Both the position numbers and the translations under genes were made by a program. Below the pieces are notes generated by a model that made no database searches, was not told the origin of the DNA, and was given only the letters and a program-made list of their open reading frames with translations. Positions 11,670 through 23,488 of a stretch of DNA of 47,259 nt are shown in pieces; position 1 is the stretch's first letter; each line of letters opens with the position of its first letter. Origin of the DNA: Nemertoderma westbladi (taxonomy: Eukaryota; Xenacoelomorpha; Nemertodermatida; Nemertodermatidae). The stretch is from NCBI GenBank assembly GCA_032718475.1, contig JAUCBJ010004633.1:1-47259 (forward strand). The letters are read 5' to 3'.

Positions 11670-11925
11670 AATTAATTACTTTTCGAGAAAAAGACATTCA
11701 AATATTTCAAAGCTTCCCGCCATTTTTTCTAATAATCGAGGGATTATTCAAACTGGTTATAAAAAATAAATAAGTACATCACCTGCCTAAAAATTCCGAC
11801 ATAGGGGTTTTCCTGGTCGGTGATTTAATTTCTGATGTCAGTTTTTGAGTTTGACCCAATCTAGACTGCCTGTCTGTCAGTTTTGACAGACTTTTCAGAC
11901 AGACCGACCGACAGACATTTGGGCA
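11670..11925 (-). repeat. Dispersed repeat family, copy B (inverted)
   Basis: Read on the minus strand it shows the same ordered boxes as the copy at 5,525-5,765: GACAGACAGGCAGTCTAGATT, CTGACATCAGAAATTAAATCACCGACC (with single changes), AAAACCCC, GGTGATGTACTT and TGGCGGGAA. Divergence is moderate. Function is unknown and no coding capacity is seen. Confidence 0.62.
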
Positions 11926-13009
11926 CCTTAGGCTTTTCCTATGCCTACTGTATAAAAAATTTCAAAAAAATTTTTAATTGTCAAATATTGTTAGGGTCCC
12001 AACTACAAATTGCGGTCAAATTTAAGCCAATTATTAAATTCACACAAGTATATGTACAGTAGGTGACGCTTAAACCTCACCGTTTTGGTCCAAAATATGT
12101 CGAAATTATTTTTATGATTTATTATAATACACGATTAAATGGTCTTTCCAAATCTGAAAATCGCTAAAAATATAAGATAAATATAAGAGCTATAAAATAG
12201 CTCTTTTAGTTTTCAAGTTACACTTACAGTATAATAATTTCCATTTAGTGAGACCTATTGAAAATACTATTACTATGTACAATGAAAGGTCGATTATCTC
12301 CAAATATTTTTTTTATGAAATTGCCAACTTCAAAACCCTACTATTTCTACAATTTTTGAGCAATTAGTAGTCTGAAACCTTCTGTGGGTGTCTACAAAGC
12401 CATCCTGCATAAAAGTATCAGACAACTTTTTGAAATTTTTTGTTAATAAAAATTAATACTATTTATAACAAACCTAAAAAATTAGCAAAAAAATACAGCG
12501 CCACCGCGGTGCAGAATTATTTTCACAAAATTTCGCCTGATAGTTATGTTGCCCCATCTTTGATCTATCATATAAAAAAACTTACATTAGATTAGATTAA
12601 AAACTGCAAAAGCCTTAGGGTTTTAAGCGCAACCAAGTTTTTTTTATTCTTAACTAGTATTAACTAAATATTATAAATAGCGAAAAATATAATTTTCCTC
12701 ACCTGTCATGTAGAATAGCATAGGCCTATTAAGGCTCATGATTATCAAAAAATAATTTACTGTAAACTTCTACCCCTAAATCGCGGAAAGATGACACATT
12801 TTCGAACACATAGATATCAATTGCGTAAGCAGCTCTTCAGGCCCTGCACTTACTAGTAGTTGAATTTTCTTAGCTTCGTGGAATCTATAGGCTAAGAGTG
12901 TTGCATTTTATTCTTTCTTCATCATACGTACATTATTAGTCATCAATTTTTACTGCTTTGTACAGGATGAAGCAGATACCAGGATACAGAGATAAGTGCT
13001 GAATTTAGA

Positions 13010-13240
13010 AATTGGTTACACTTTACGTACAGCGGTACTGCTGTACTGCCGTCTGGAAGTTGCAGTACCGTACTGCAGTTGCAGTACTGCAGTACTGCCG
13101 TATGGCTGTCAGTCTGTATGTACTGGAAACTGGTCTGGTATCACCTGATCACAGTATTCACAGGCAACAGGCTGACAGGTCACATTCCAGCTGGCAGTAT
13201 CACACTCACACAGTACAGTACAGTACAGCTGTAGTAGAGT
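13010..13240. repeat. CAGTACTG/GTAC-rich short-motif patch
   Basis: Many overlapping copies of CAGTACTG, TACTGCAGTA and ACAGTACAGTACAG occur. These short palindromic words recur elsewhere in the window at lower density. Their meaning is unknown. It is not a regular tandem array. Confidence 0.6.
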
Positions 13241-13509
13241 AGTAGGCCTACGCCTACCGCTACCACCTAACAGCCTAACGTACAGCCGTATCACTGTCTG
13301 ACTGTTGGCCTATCATATCACTATCTGCTATCAATCAGTCAATGAACTAATCCAGTAGGCTAATCAACACTGCCTCACCGTCCCGTCGCCGTCACCATCT
13401 CACTGCAGCACTGCACAGCTGCACCAGCAGCCTAACACAGTAACAGCCTTACTACTGTCAGGCCAGTCCTGCAGTCAGGCTGTACTGCCTTAAATCCTGT
13501 CAGCCTGCA

Positions 13510-14081
13510 GTCGGGGAGAAGTTCAAATTTCAACTGACAGACTGAGTTCAAATTTAAAACTTTTTTTTTTTAATTCAAGTTTTAGTCCTAAGTTGTAAAT
13601 TCAACTCTAAAATGGCAGGAGGCGCAGAACAGCAGAAGGCCCCCAAGACGTCACAGCTGCACAGAACGGTTGTTTTCATTGTTTTTATGGATGTAACAGT
13701 GTAACTCGAAAATCTAACCCTCATTGCTCATTACCGATCTGCCGATGGAATAAAGACTGGCAGTCGGGAATACCGGTAGGCCCTTTTTTAAAACATTTTG
13801 TGTTTTTAAGTGATTAGCAGATTAGATTTGCAAATTGAAATTAGCTGAAATATTACGGGAATTTATTAGATATATTAAATTACCGCTGAATGTCATAATT
13901 ATTATACAATGGAATACAGGAATACCAGTCAGCCAGTATGCCTAACAGCCTAATGACTGAATGAATTCCAATTCAATTTAATTTTTAAAAAAGTTCAATT
14001 TTAAACTCTACTCCAAAAGTTGAATTTTAAAAAATAAAGTTCAAATTTGAACTCAGTTGAAAATAGAATTACTCCCCGACA
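13510..14081. mobile_element. Non-autonomous element with long imperfect terminal inverted repeats
   Basis: The left end (TCGGGGAGAAGTTCAAATTT..., 13,510-13,560) is matched in reverse complement by the right end (TCGGGGAGTAATTC..., 14,081-14,035). Both arms continue as TTCAACT, GAGTTCAAATTT and then an A/T-rich stretch with AATTCAA. About 470 bp of AT-rich sequence without coding capacity lies between. This is MITE-like, about 570 bp long, and 425 bp upstream of the CK1 alpha start codon. Target-site duplication is not clear. Confidence 0.6.
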
Positions 14082-14506
14082 GCCCGACTGGCCTGTGGCT
14101 TTAATCCCTGAATGTGTGGTGACAATGCAGCAGTAGGCTGGTAGGCATATCATCCTGTCATCTATCTGCCTATCAGCCTATAGCCTAACAGTATAACTCT
14201 GTAAATGTAACTGTCTGACTGTATTGCTGTACCGTACAGCCGTATTCATCACCGTTGACTACCGTATTCATCATTCATTACCGGTCTGCAGGTGTAGCGA
14301 CGTAGCGTCAGCGTGTAGGTAGGTACCGGTTGCGGTTGTAGGCCTAGGCCTATTCTGTTAATATAGAACTTGTCTGCTTGTTTATGGTTATAGCCTATAC
14401 GGTATCGGTATTTATAGTCTAGCCTAGGCCTAATATTGTGATATAAGACCGACATATGCAGATGCACATGAATAAATATATAGATGATTTAGTTTAGACA
14501 TATGGT
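14082..14506 (+). promoter_or_regulatory. Presumed promoter and 5' leader of CK1 alpha
   Basis: The stretch between the inverted-repeat element and the ATG has short repeats (GTAGGTAGGTACCGG, TAGGCCTAGGCCTA) and no coding frame that continues into exon 1. It has no recognisable TATA box at a usable distance. Assignment rests on position only. A separate 5' noncoding exon further upstream is possible. Confidence 0.3.
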
Positions 14507-14641
14507 ATGGCTACACCATTTCCTACGAGTTCTGGAGGGAAGGCTGATTTTATTGTTGGAGGAAAATACCGATTAGCCCGTAAAATCGGCGCTGGGTCGT
14601 TTGGAGACATATTTCTTGCTGTTAATATTACCAATGGAGAG
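14507..14641 (+). CDS. CSNK1A1: CK1 alpha exon 1 (coding part)
   Basis: It encodes residues 1-45. The ATG at 14507 opens the frame [20 protein letters not shown], matching the family N-terminus. The ATG five bases upstream is in another frame. The donor GAG|GTTCGT is weak (T at +3, C at +4), but phase and protein alignment ([14 protein letters not shown]) fix it. Confidence 0.93.
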
Positions 14642-17600
14642 GTTCGTATCGTACTAACTCATAAATCATTCAATATGCTGAGCTGATCTGTTAATGGGAT
14701 ACTGATACTGGGATGTGCCTATTTAATATCAAAAACGGTGCACCTTACCTTACACTTACAACGTTCGTGGGGCCTTCGCGCAGCAAGAGCAAGAGGCTCA
14801 GTTATGAGATACAAATTATATATTTCAGGCGCTGGCAGCTGGAGCCACCCAATTTTTTAAGAAGTATTAAAACTTACCTTACCAGTATTGATATTATACC
14901 GAAATATTAATTTACAAGAACGTCAACACCCCAACGAAATTATTGGGCTAATTATATGTTCTACCGTACGAATCTATGAATTATATATAAATAATCAGGA
15001 TTAAATAGTCAGCTAATCATTTTTCGTGATAAATATTAAGCAAGCTGTCTTATTAGTCTGGCTCATATAGATGTATAATTAGAATTACCCTTTCCCCGCA
15101 GGCTCGAGTAATGGTGAAGTGGGTTTGACTGGTTCCTCTTCCTATCTAGGCAATAGCCAATGGGGGGAGCTGGAAGTATAGGGTGTGGAGGGATCGGGCA
15201 TTTTATAAGTTAATTACGTTTAGATAAATTAAAAACACATTTCTGAAAGTAAATCACTTGAACTAATTAAAAACTATAATGGAATGGGGTATGGTGATTA
15301 CAGCTGTATAATTATGTATGTATATCTTATATTATAAAATAATTAATTTCCATTACCGGTAAAGGGCTGACAGAAAAATTCCATTTTCTACCGTAATCAA
15401 CTTAATTAACTAATTAACTGCTTTTTCTTACCTTCTCGTAGGCCACACGCATATTCAACATGGAAAATTTCTAAACTTTTGCCAAACAACATGTGTACTT
15501 ATTTAGGTTAGATTTCATTGAGATTTGGCCGAGATATTAACTTTTAAAATTGGACACAACAGAACAACAGACACTGATTCAGTTAGTGGTATCCGTATGC
15601 TAAGATTAAGCTCGCTTACTTTCGTGGCTCGTCCCCCAGCATATTGTGTTAATTGATTTATTACATGTGGGGAGTCAGTCAGGACACTTTGGGGTGGGGA
15701 TGAGTATATGAGCAGATGAGGCTAGACCAGAATGCTGGCAAAGCCAAAAGCCGATTACAATAATCTGATAATATTAATTTAGGTCCCACCATCACATGCA
15801 GACATGTGTGACGAGGGCATAGGCGTAGAGGGTAGGCCACATCTCAATATCTATCTGTCTGTATACTGTTCTGCTGTTGCTCTTCGATATGAAACTACCA
15901 CTCTGCATAGATATTTAAATAAATAAACAAATCTATAGAAAAATGCATTCATTAGCAATTAGCGCTAATTAAGAGTTAATTTAAGTGAATTGGTGAAAGT
16001 AACGATGCCAATCGATGTAAATCCATGAGAGGAAAACGCCAATTAACCATACCGGAACCAATACCATATTATATATTGTACCGTTAAAATTAACTATAAC
16101 ACCATAGCAGAGTAATTATATATATTGATGTTACAACATTTAAATTTTAAGGAATAAAACTTTTCTTTCATAGGTTTTATATTGCCCGATTTGGGTCACG
16201 TATTTTTATTGTATCATTCTCAATCTCCACGTACCGGTATATATTTCATTCTTTCCAGGAAGTTGCTGTTAAACTGGAATCAACGAAAGCCAGACATCCA
16301 CAACTACTATATGAAAGTAAACTTTATAAAATTTTACAAGGGGGTGTTGGAATTCCACATATACGTTGGTGAGTTGTTCTGTGCCTTAAATCTGCAAGAA
16401 ATCTTATAATTTCGTGAAAATCTTAATCGTAAATTTCTTGCTTTCGAGTTTTTGTAAGTAGATGCACCACACGACCATAACGTTTAGTTCATAACATCGT
16501 TCAGATGTTGTTGTTTCAAGATCTTTCAAGAAATAACTATTAGCCTTAGCCTAGCTAGACTGAGTATACAATATAATCACAGCTGCTTGTAACAAGTAAC
16601 TAATTTAATTTTTTTTTATTAATTTTTTTAATTTAAATGATTAATTTCTTAATTTTTGTTTTTGTTTTGAAACATATCCTATCTAATGCAGAATTTCATG
16701 CTGAATCCAAATCATGGGAAACCGTTTTCCCATATCTTGCTTAGTTTTCGAGATATCTGGGATAGAAGATACTGGCTCCGATATATCGCGTTTTCGGACG
16801 TTGCATTCAATTTCTGAAAATTTCTGTGCTCAGTGGTGCAAATTGGATCTCTCCACGTGAAAAAGCACAAAATTTTAATTGAGAAGATATTTTTTTATGA
16901 TTATTGGACCTACCGGTCAGTTTATAAGACAACTTCATGTCTCCGGAACAATGATGGGACTCGATTAAGCGACTCTGTGGTCTATCTGGGATTATACAGA
17001 ATAGACTTATCGGTCATCGGAGATCCTCAAAATGTATAATCTACAGTTCTAGTGGTCGTACGAAGTTCGTTTTGGGCTCATTCGAAAGCTCTTATCTCCC
17101 AAAGTTACCATTTTATTTGGCAAACTCTTGAAAGCTGCCTGAGCAATCATAACTTGAACAAAATTTGCAAGGCTTATTTTACCCAAATTCATGTTATCCA
17201 TTTCCATGTTCTACCATTCGGACTGAAACTTAGCCTAAATGTACATAAAGGACCTCATCTGTAATTCTTTAGTGTGTTGCTAGAAGGCGTAATGACTGAA
17301 ACTGAAACCCACCACTTAGAATTATTATTTTTACAAATTAATAATAAACATGACTTTTTAGAAACCGACTGACCATTACAAATGTAAGAAGCAAAGATTA
17401 ATAAAATTAAACACAGTTTTCTTCGGATATCTCAGAGAATATGAATAAAGTTGTGGTTTTTATATAAGAACTGTTTGTATTATATTTAAAAGCGCAGCTT
17501 ATTTTATTTCATTTGATTGGGTAATAAATAACCGCAGTTTGTTATTTTAATGGTTCCCGAAACTGTGGTTATGTCAAGTATAACCGGTGTTTAATTTTAT

Positions 17601-20600
17601 AACCTACGTTTTAAACCTAAGGTTAAATTTATAACCTCTGTTGCGTTTTTTCAGTGTAGCTTCACAACAATTTTATCTTAAATCAAATGGTAACTTTGTT
17701 CTCTGAGAAAAGAGCTTTCGAATGAAGCTCAAACGAACTTCGTACGACCACTAGAACTGGAGATTATACATTTTGAGGATCTCCGATGACCGATAAGTCT
17801 AACCGTGTAATCCCGCAAAGACCGCAGAGTCGCTGAAACCTGATCCTTTCCCTAAATTAAGAATTTAACATTGAGGTGGAATATTAATTCGCCAAGATGG
17901 GATTTTGCGCCCCCCCCCCCCCCCTGTCTCTAATATGGAGGGTCTTTTTAGCTGGTTTGGTAGGATAAGTTATTCTCTTTAGTACACCATGTTACCGCTG
18001 GTGAATACCTACCACTTCATCTGTTCGTTTAGAAGTATTTAACAGCCGGAAGTCCGGAATAAGTTTACCGAATATCGGAACCGCCGGTACAACCATATAG
18101 TGTATCCATATCCCGTTCCCAATATATACAAACAAACATGTTATTAGGTACGGCCAGGAGAAGGATTACAACGTGTTGGTGATGGACCTGCTGGGACCCT
18201 CCCTAGAAGATCTATTTAATTTCTGTTCCCGACGGTTCACAATGAAGACAGTGCTCATGTTGGCGGACCAGATGTTGGCGAGGATCGAGTACGTTCACAA
18301 CAAGAACTTTATTCACAGAGATGTCAAGCCAGATAACTTCCTCATGGGTATTGGGCGGCATTGTAACAAGGTAACTAGATTACTCAGCTACCCTTCGGTA
18401 AACTAGATCAATTATTTACAGCACCGCATAGGTTTCCATTGTTTCTGATTTGTCATCCTTTTTTTGTGTTCCTAACTTGAAGAACTTCCTCCGGTACAAA
18501 TGAACTCAGTCTGCAGTTTATACTCGAGTTAACTTGTTTATCTTAGATACGTTTTCCTTACCTTCAGGGCTGTAATTGTGGCCGAAATTAAAACTGTCAC
18601 GTTAAATTATTAATAAATGTACTAAAATATTCGAATATATTTTTTGGGTTTGTAATAAATTTAATGCTTTGGAATATGAGAAAATGAGATTTGTTTTAGG
18701 AAGACCAATTTCTTATAAGTAACTCGTCATTCATCATTATTATATAACATTAAATTGAATTTTCGTCGCAGTTGTACCTGGTGGACTTCGGCCTTGCGAA
18801 GAAGTTTCGCGACACGCGAACAAATCAGCACATCAGTTACCGGGAGGACAAGAACCTGACGGGAACGGCCCGTTACGCCAGTATCAACGCCCATCTCGGT
18901 ATCGAGCAGAGCCGGAGAGACGACATGGAGTCCTTGGGCTACGTCCTCATGTACTTCAACCGGGGTAGCTTACCCTGGCAGGGCCTCAAGGCCGCGACCA
19001 AGAAGCAAAAGTACGAGAAAATATCGGAAAAGAAAATGTCAACGCCCGTAGAAGTTCTCGCTAAGGTAAGTTCATCTGGTTGTATAATGTTTGTTGCGAA
19101 GCTTTGTAAAATAATAACAAAACATGGAGGGATTGTTTCAAATTTGTTTTAGCTGGAATATTTTAATCCTTTAGTTTATCATGGTAAAAGGTAAATTTTA
19201 TTCGTCCGTTCGGCCAGAGATTACGCAAAAAGACTGACTGTCGACTTATTTCCAGTCCCCCCCTGAACTATACTCCCCAGAGGAAACTGACACTCATTTC
19301 GCTACCATTTGAGGATGCAAGGAAGAGACGAAACGAAAACTGCCATGGCTCCCATGCGGGGGTCGAACCCACGACCTCTAGAGAGATGTGAATTCAAATT
19401 AAACGACTACGCCAAGGGAATTGACGCTCTATTCGTATTATTTAATTATTTTAATAATTAATTATAATAATAAAATATATAAAATAAATTTTAATAATAT
19501 TTAATATCGTAACTCAAAAAGTTAACTCGGTTGTATATAATTGTAGAATTTATCATTTATCAAGCAGGACAACTTTATTTTACGAGTGAGAATTGTGTCC
19601 ATAGCGGGTAGGAAAGAATCCAGTAACGTCCATAACTGACACGTCATAGGAGTTACTCCCGTTACCGGTATACACGGTTCGCAGGTTGTCCATGACTATG
19701 TACCGATTACTTCTAGTTGTATGTTGGTAATCTGGCCAGTAGAACTAATTATATACCTACAGAGCCGTAACGATATTAATTATAAATTAAGTTACACAGT
19801 GTTTATGTTTAAATGTGATCTCGATTCCGAAAAACCGGGAAACCGGTGTAACAGAGAATTTTCACTCCCCATGCAAAATCACTCCCCAGTTAAAATTTAC
19901 TGACAGTGTATTCTCACTTCCGGGGTGTATTTTCCCTAATGGATTTTTTAACCCCCTCCAGTGAAAACCGGGGAGTGAAAATACACTTGGTGAATTTTAC
20001 CCGGGGTGTGAAATTTTAGGGGGGTGGAAATTCTCTGCTACACCGTCGGGCTATTCCGACTTTTTTTGGAACGGGATCCCGAAGTATAAATAGTGAAGTA
20101 AATAGGGTCCGAAAAGTCGAATCCCGTTTAACTTTAAACTCTAAATATGAATTATAGGAATTACAGCTAATACTACAGTAATGAAAGTGATTGCTTAAGA
20201 TTTAGTTTTTACTAAACAACGCCTTTCTTTTAATTAAACAAATATATATTTCAAAAATATTTCCATTTTCTAATAAGAATGTAATAATCGCTACTGTTTC
20301 GATACGCGTACATACCATGCCAAATTTTTTATACTAGCTAGTTTTTTTTAATGTTATAGAACATATTGTCTATTCATTTTTTTATTAATTTTGTTCTAGA
20401 ATAAATAATTGTTGTTCTAGAAAATTTTAAATTTATTATATTTTTCGTTGTTGATCTTACTTTTTAAAAAAAATGTAAACGTATTATCTATTCATTTTTG
20501 TAAAAAGTTATGTTCTAGAACAAATATTTTTTGTTCCAGAACATTTTCAAAAATATGTTTTGTTACCATAACAACAATGTGATGTTGGACGAAGGAAAGT

Positions 20601-21965
20601 CGACACCCACAAACAGAAAAATAAATAAATTTTACAAGCTTTCTGCCTCAAATAGAGGCCTTCTTCAGGTATATATAAAGAGAAAAAGTAGATTACAGTC
20701 ACATACAGACAATGACGATGACTCATTGTCTGTATGTGACTGTAATCTACTTTTTCTCTTTATATATATTTTATTATATATTTATCTTTATATACCTGAA
20801 GAAGGCCTCTATTTCTTTGTCGACCTTCCTTCGTCCGACTTGTTAACCTTCCCCACACTACATAATGTCGTTTTTTCAGTCAACAATGTGATGTATTTTA
20901 TATTAAGAAATATTAAATAATGTATCGTGATATTGTGTTATTAAAAATGATCCAGAAGAATAAATATTTGTTCTAGAACAACTATTTTTTTAAAATAAAT
21001 ACATAACATATTCTAGAACATTTAAAAAAATAGTAGCAAAAACTAGCTAGTATAAAACATTTCGTACCAAATTCATACCTAATAATGTAGCACTTTATTT
21101 GATTGCAGGTCTTTGTCTCAACTGCAATCTTATACAAAGTGTTATAGATTATATGAACTAGAAGTAAGTTTTCTTCGTACTGAAAGATTTTTGTGTTCTC
21201 AACTTCCAGGGTTTTCCAGCTGAATTCGCGATGTACCTGAACTATTGCCGAGGACTTCGTTTCGAAGAGGCGCCCGACTACATGTACCTCCGGCAACTAT
21301 TCCGTATTCTGTTCCGCACTCTCAACCACCAATACGATTACACATTCGATTGGACCATGCTGAAACAGAAGGCCGCAGCTTCGCAAGGGTTGATCTCCAC
21401 ACCGACACCTGGTTAGTTAGTTCGTTAGGTTAGTTAGTTAGTTCGTTAGGTTAGGTTTATTAGTTAGTACGTTAGGTTGGTTAGTTAGTACGTTAGGTTG
21501 GTTAGTTAGTTAGTTCGTTAGGTTAGGTTAGTTTGTTAGGTTAGTTTGTTAGTTAGTTCGTTAGGTTAGGTTTATTAGTTAGTACGTTAGGTTGGTTAGT
21601 TAGTACGTTAGGTTGGTTAGTTAGTTAGTTCGTTAGGTTAGTTAGCTAGTTCGTTAGGGTGGTTAGTTAGTTAGTTCGTTAGGTTAGGTTTGTTAGTTAG
21701 TTAGTTCGTTAGGTTAGTTAGTTAGTTCGTTAGGTTAGTTAGTTCGTTTGGTTGGTTAGTTAGTTAGTTCGTTAGGTTGGTTAGTTAGTTCGTTAGGTTG
21801 GTTAGTTGGTTAGGTTGGTTAGTTAGTTAGTTAGGTTTAGGTTGGTTAGTTAGTTAGTTCGTTAGGTTGGTTAGTTAGTTAGTTCGTTAGGTTGGTTAGT
21901 TATTTAGTTCGTTAGGTTGGTTAGTTAGTTAGTTAGTTAGATTGGTTAGTTAGTTCGTTTGGTTG

Positions 21966-22051
<86 letters not shown>

Positions 22052-22169
22052 GAGTTAGTTAGTTAGTTAGTTAGTTCGTTCGTTCGTTAGTTCGTTAGTT
22101 CGTTAGTTCGTTAGTTCGTTAGTTCGTTAGTTCGTTAGTTCGTTAGTTAGTTAGTTAGTTCGTTAGTTC

Positions 22170-22216
<47 letters not shown>

Positions 22217-22527
22217 CGTTCGTTCGTTCGTTCGTTCGTTCGTTCGTTCGTTCGTTCGTTCGTTAGTTAGTTAGTCAGTTAGTCAGTCAGTCAGTCAGTC
22301 AGTCAGTTAGTCAGTTAGTCAGTTAGTCAGTTAGTCAGTTAGTTAGTTAGTTAGTTAGTTAGTTGGTTAGTTAGTTGGTTAGTTATAGTTCGTTAGTTAG
22401 TTGGTTAGTTATAGTTCGTTAGGTTGGTTAGTTAGTTCGTTAGGTTGGTTAGTTAGTTAGTTAGGTTGGTTAGTTAGTTAGTTCGTTAGGTTGGTTAGTT
22501 AGTTGGTTAGTTAGTTGGTTAGTTAGT

Positions 22528-22558
<31 letters not shown>

Positions 22559-22987
22559 TTGGTTAGTTAGTTGGTTAGTTATAGTTCGTTAGGTTGGTTA
22601 GTTAGTTCGTTAGGTTGGTTCGTTAGGTTGGTTAGTTAGTTCGTTAGGTTGGTTAGTTAGTTAGTTCGTTAGGTTGGTTAGTTAGTTCGTTAGGTTGGTC
22701 AGTAAGTTAGTTAGGTTGGTTAGTTAGTTAGTTATAGTTCGTTAGGTTGGTTAGTTAGTTAGTTAGGTTGGTTAGTTAGTTCTTTAGTTTGGTTAGTTAG
22801 TTAGTTCGTTAGGTTGGTTAGTTAGTTTAGTTCGTTAGGTTGGTTAGTTAGTTCGTTCGGTTGGTTAGTTAGTTAGTTCGTTAGGTTGGTTAGTTAGTTA
22901 GTTCGTTAGGTTGGTTAGTTAGTTCGTTAGGTTAGTTAGTTAGTTTAGTTCGTTAGGTTTAGGTTGGTTAGTTAGTTTGTTAGGTAG

Positions 22988-23032
<45 letters not shown>

Positions 23033-23443
23033 GTTAGTTAGTTAGGTTAGTTAGTTAGTTCGTTAGGTTGGTTAGTTAGTTCGTTAGGTTAGTTAGTTAG
23101 TTTAGTTCGTTAGGTTTAGGTTGGTTAGTTAGTTCGTTAGGTTGGTTAGTTAGTTCGTTAGGTTGGTTAGTTAGTTAGTTCGTTAGGTTGGTTAGTTAGT
23201 TAGTTCGTTAGGTTGGTTAGTTAGTTCGTTAGGTTAGTTAGTTAGTTTAGTTCGTTAGGTTTAGGTTGGTTAGTTAGTTCGTTAGGTTGGTTAGTTAGTT
23301 AGTTTGTTAGGTTGGTTAGTTAGTTAGTTAGGTTAGTTAGTTAGGTTAGTTAGTTAGTTCGTTAGGTTGGTTAGTTAGTTCGTTAGGTTAGTTAGTTAGT
23401 TTAGTTCGTTAGGTTTAGGTTGGTTAGTTAGTTTGTTAGGTAG

Positions 23444-23488
<45 letters not shown>

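Larger units (their letters stand above)
9062..13505. other. Intergenic stretch between divergent genes
   Basis: No gene is recognisable. The stretch holds a C21 run at 9878-9898 followed by a GA-rich tract to about 10,040, a G20 run at 10313-10332, copy B of a dispersed repeat (about 11,670-11,925), AT-rich sequence with ATTTCAAAAAATTTT-like patches, and a CAGTACTG-rich patch at 13,010-13,240. Open frames here are short, lack domain motifs, or depend on the homopolymer tracts. Confidence 0.6.
19066..21209 (+). other. CK1 alpha intron 4, rich in small elements
   Basis: 2.1 kb, acceptor AACTTCCAG. It contains a minus-strand SINE (19,200-19,425), a 200-bp inverted-repeat element (19,845-20,044) and a nested foldback element (20,313-21,078). 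Together these fill more than half of the intron. Confidence 0.85.

Noticed and set aside
19340-19425. A true tRNA gene
   Set aside because: Box A and box B are present, but the acceptor stem does not pair and the sequence continues into a SINE body repeated elsewhere in the window.
21411-21416. Stop codon TAG after exon 5 as the true end of CK1 alpha
   Set aside because: Exon 6, with acceptor, correct phase and a family-like tail (PTPT...DKAKSKGSK), and exon 7 ending KGR-stop fit better. The stop is kept as a possible intron-retention isoform.
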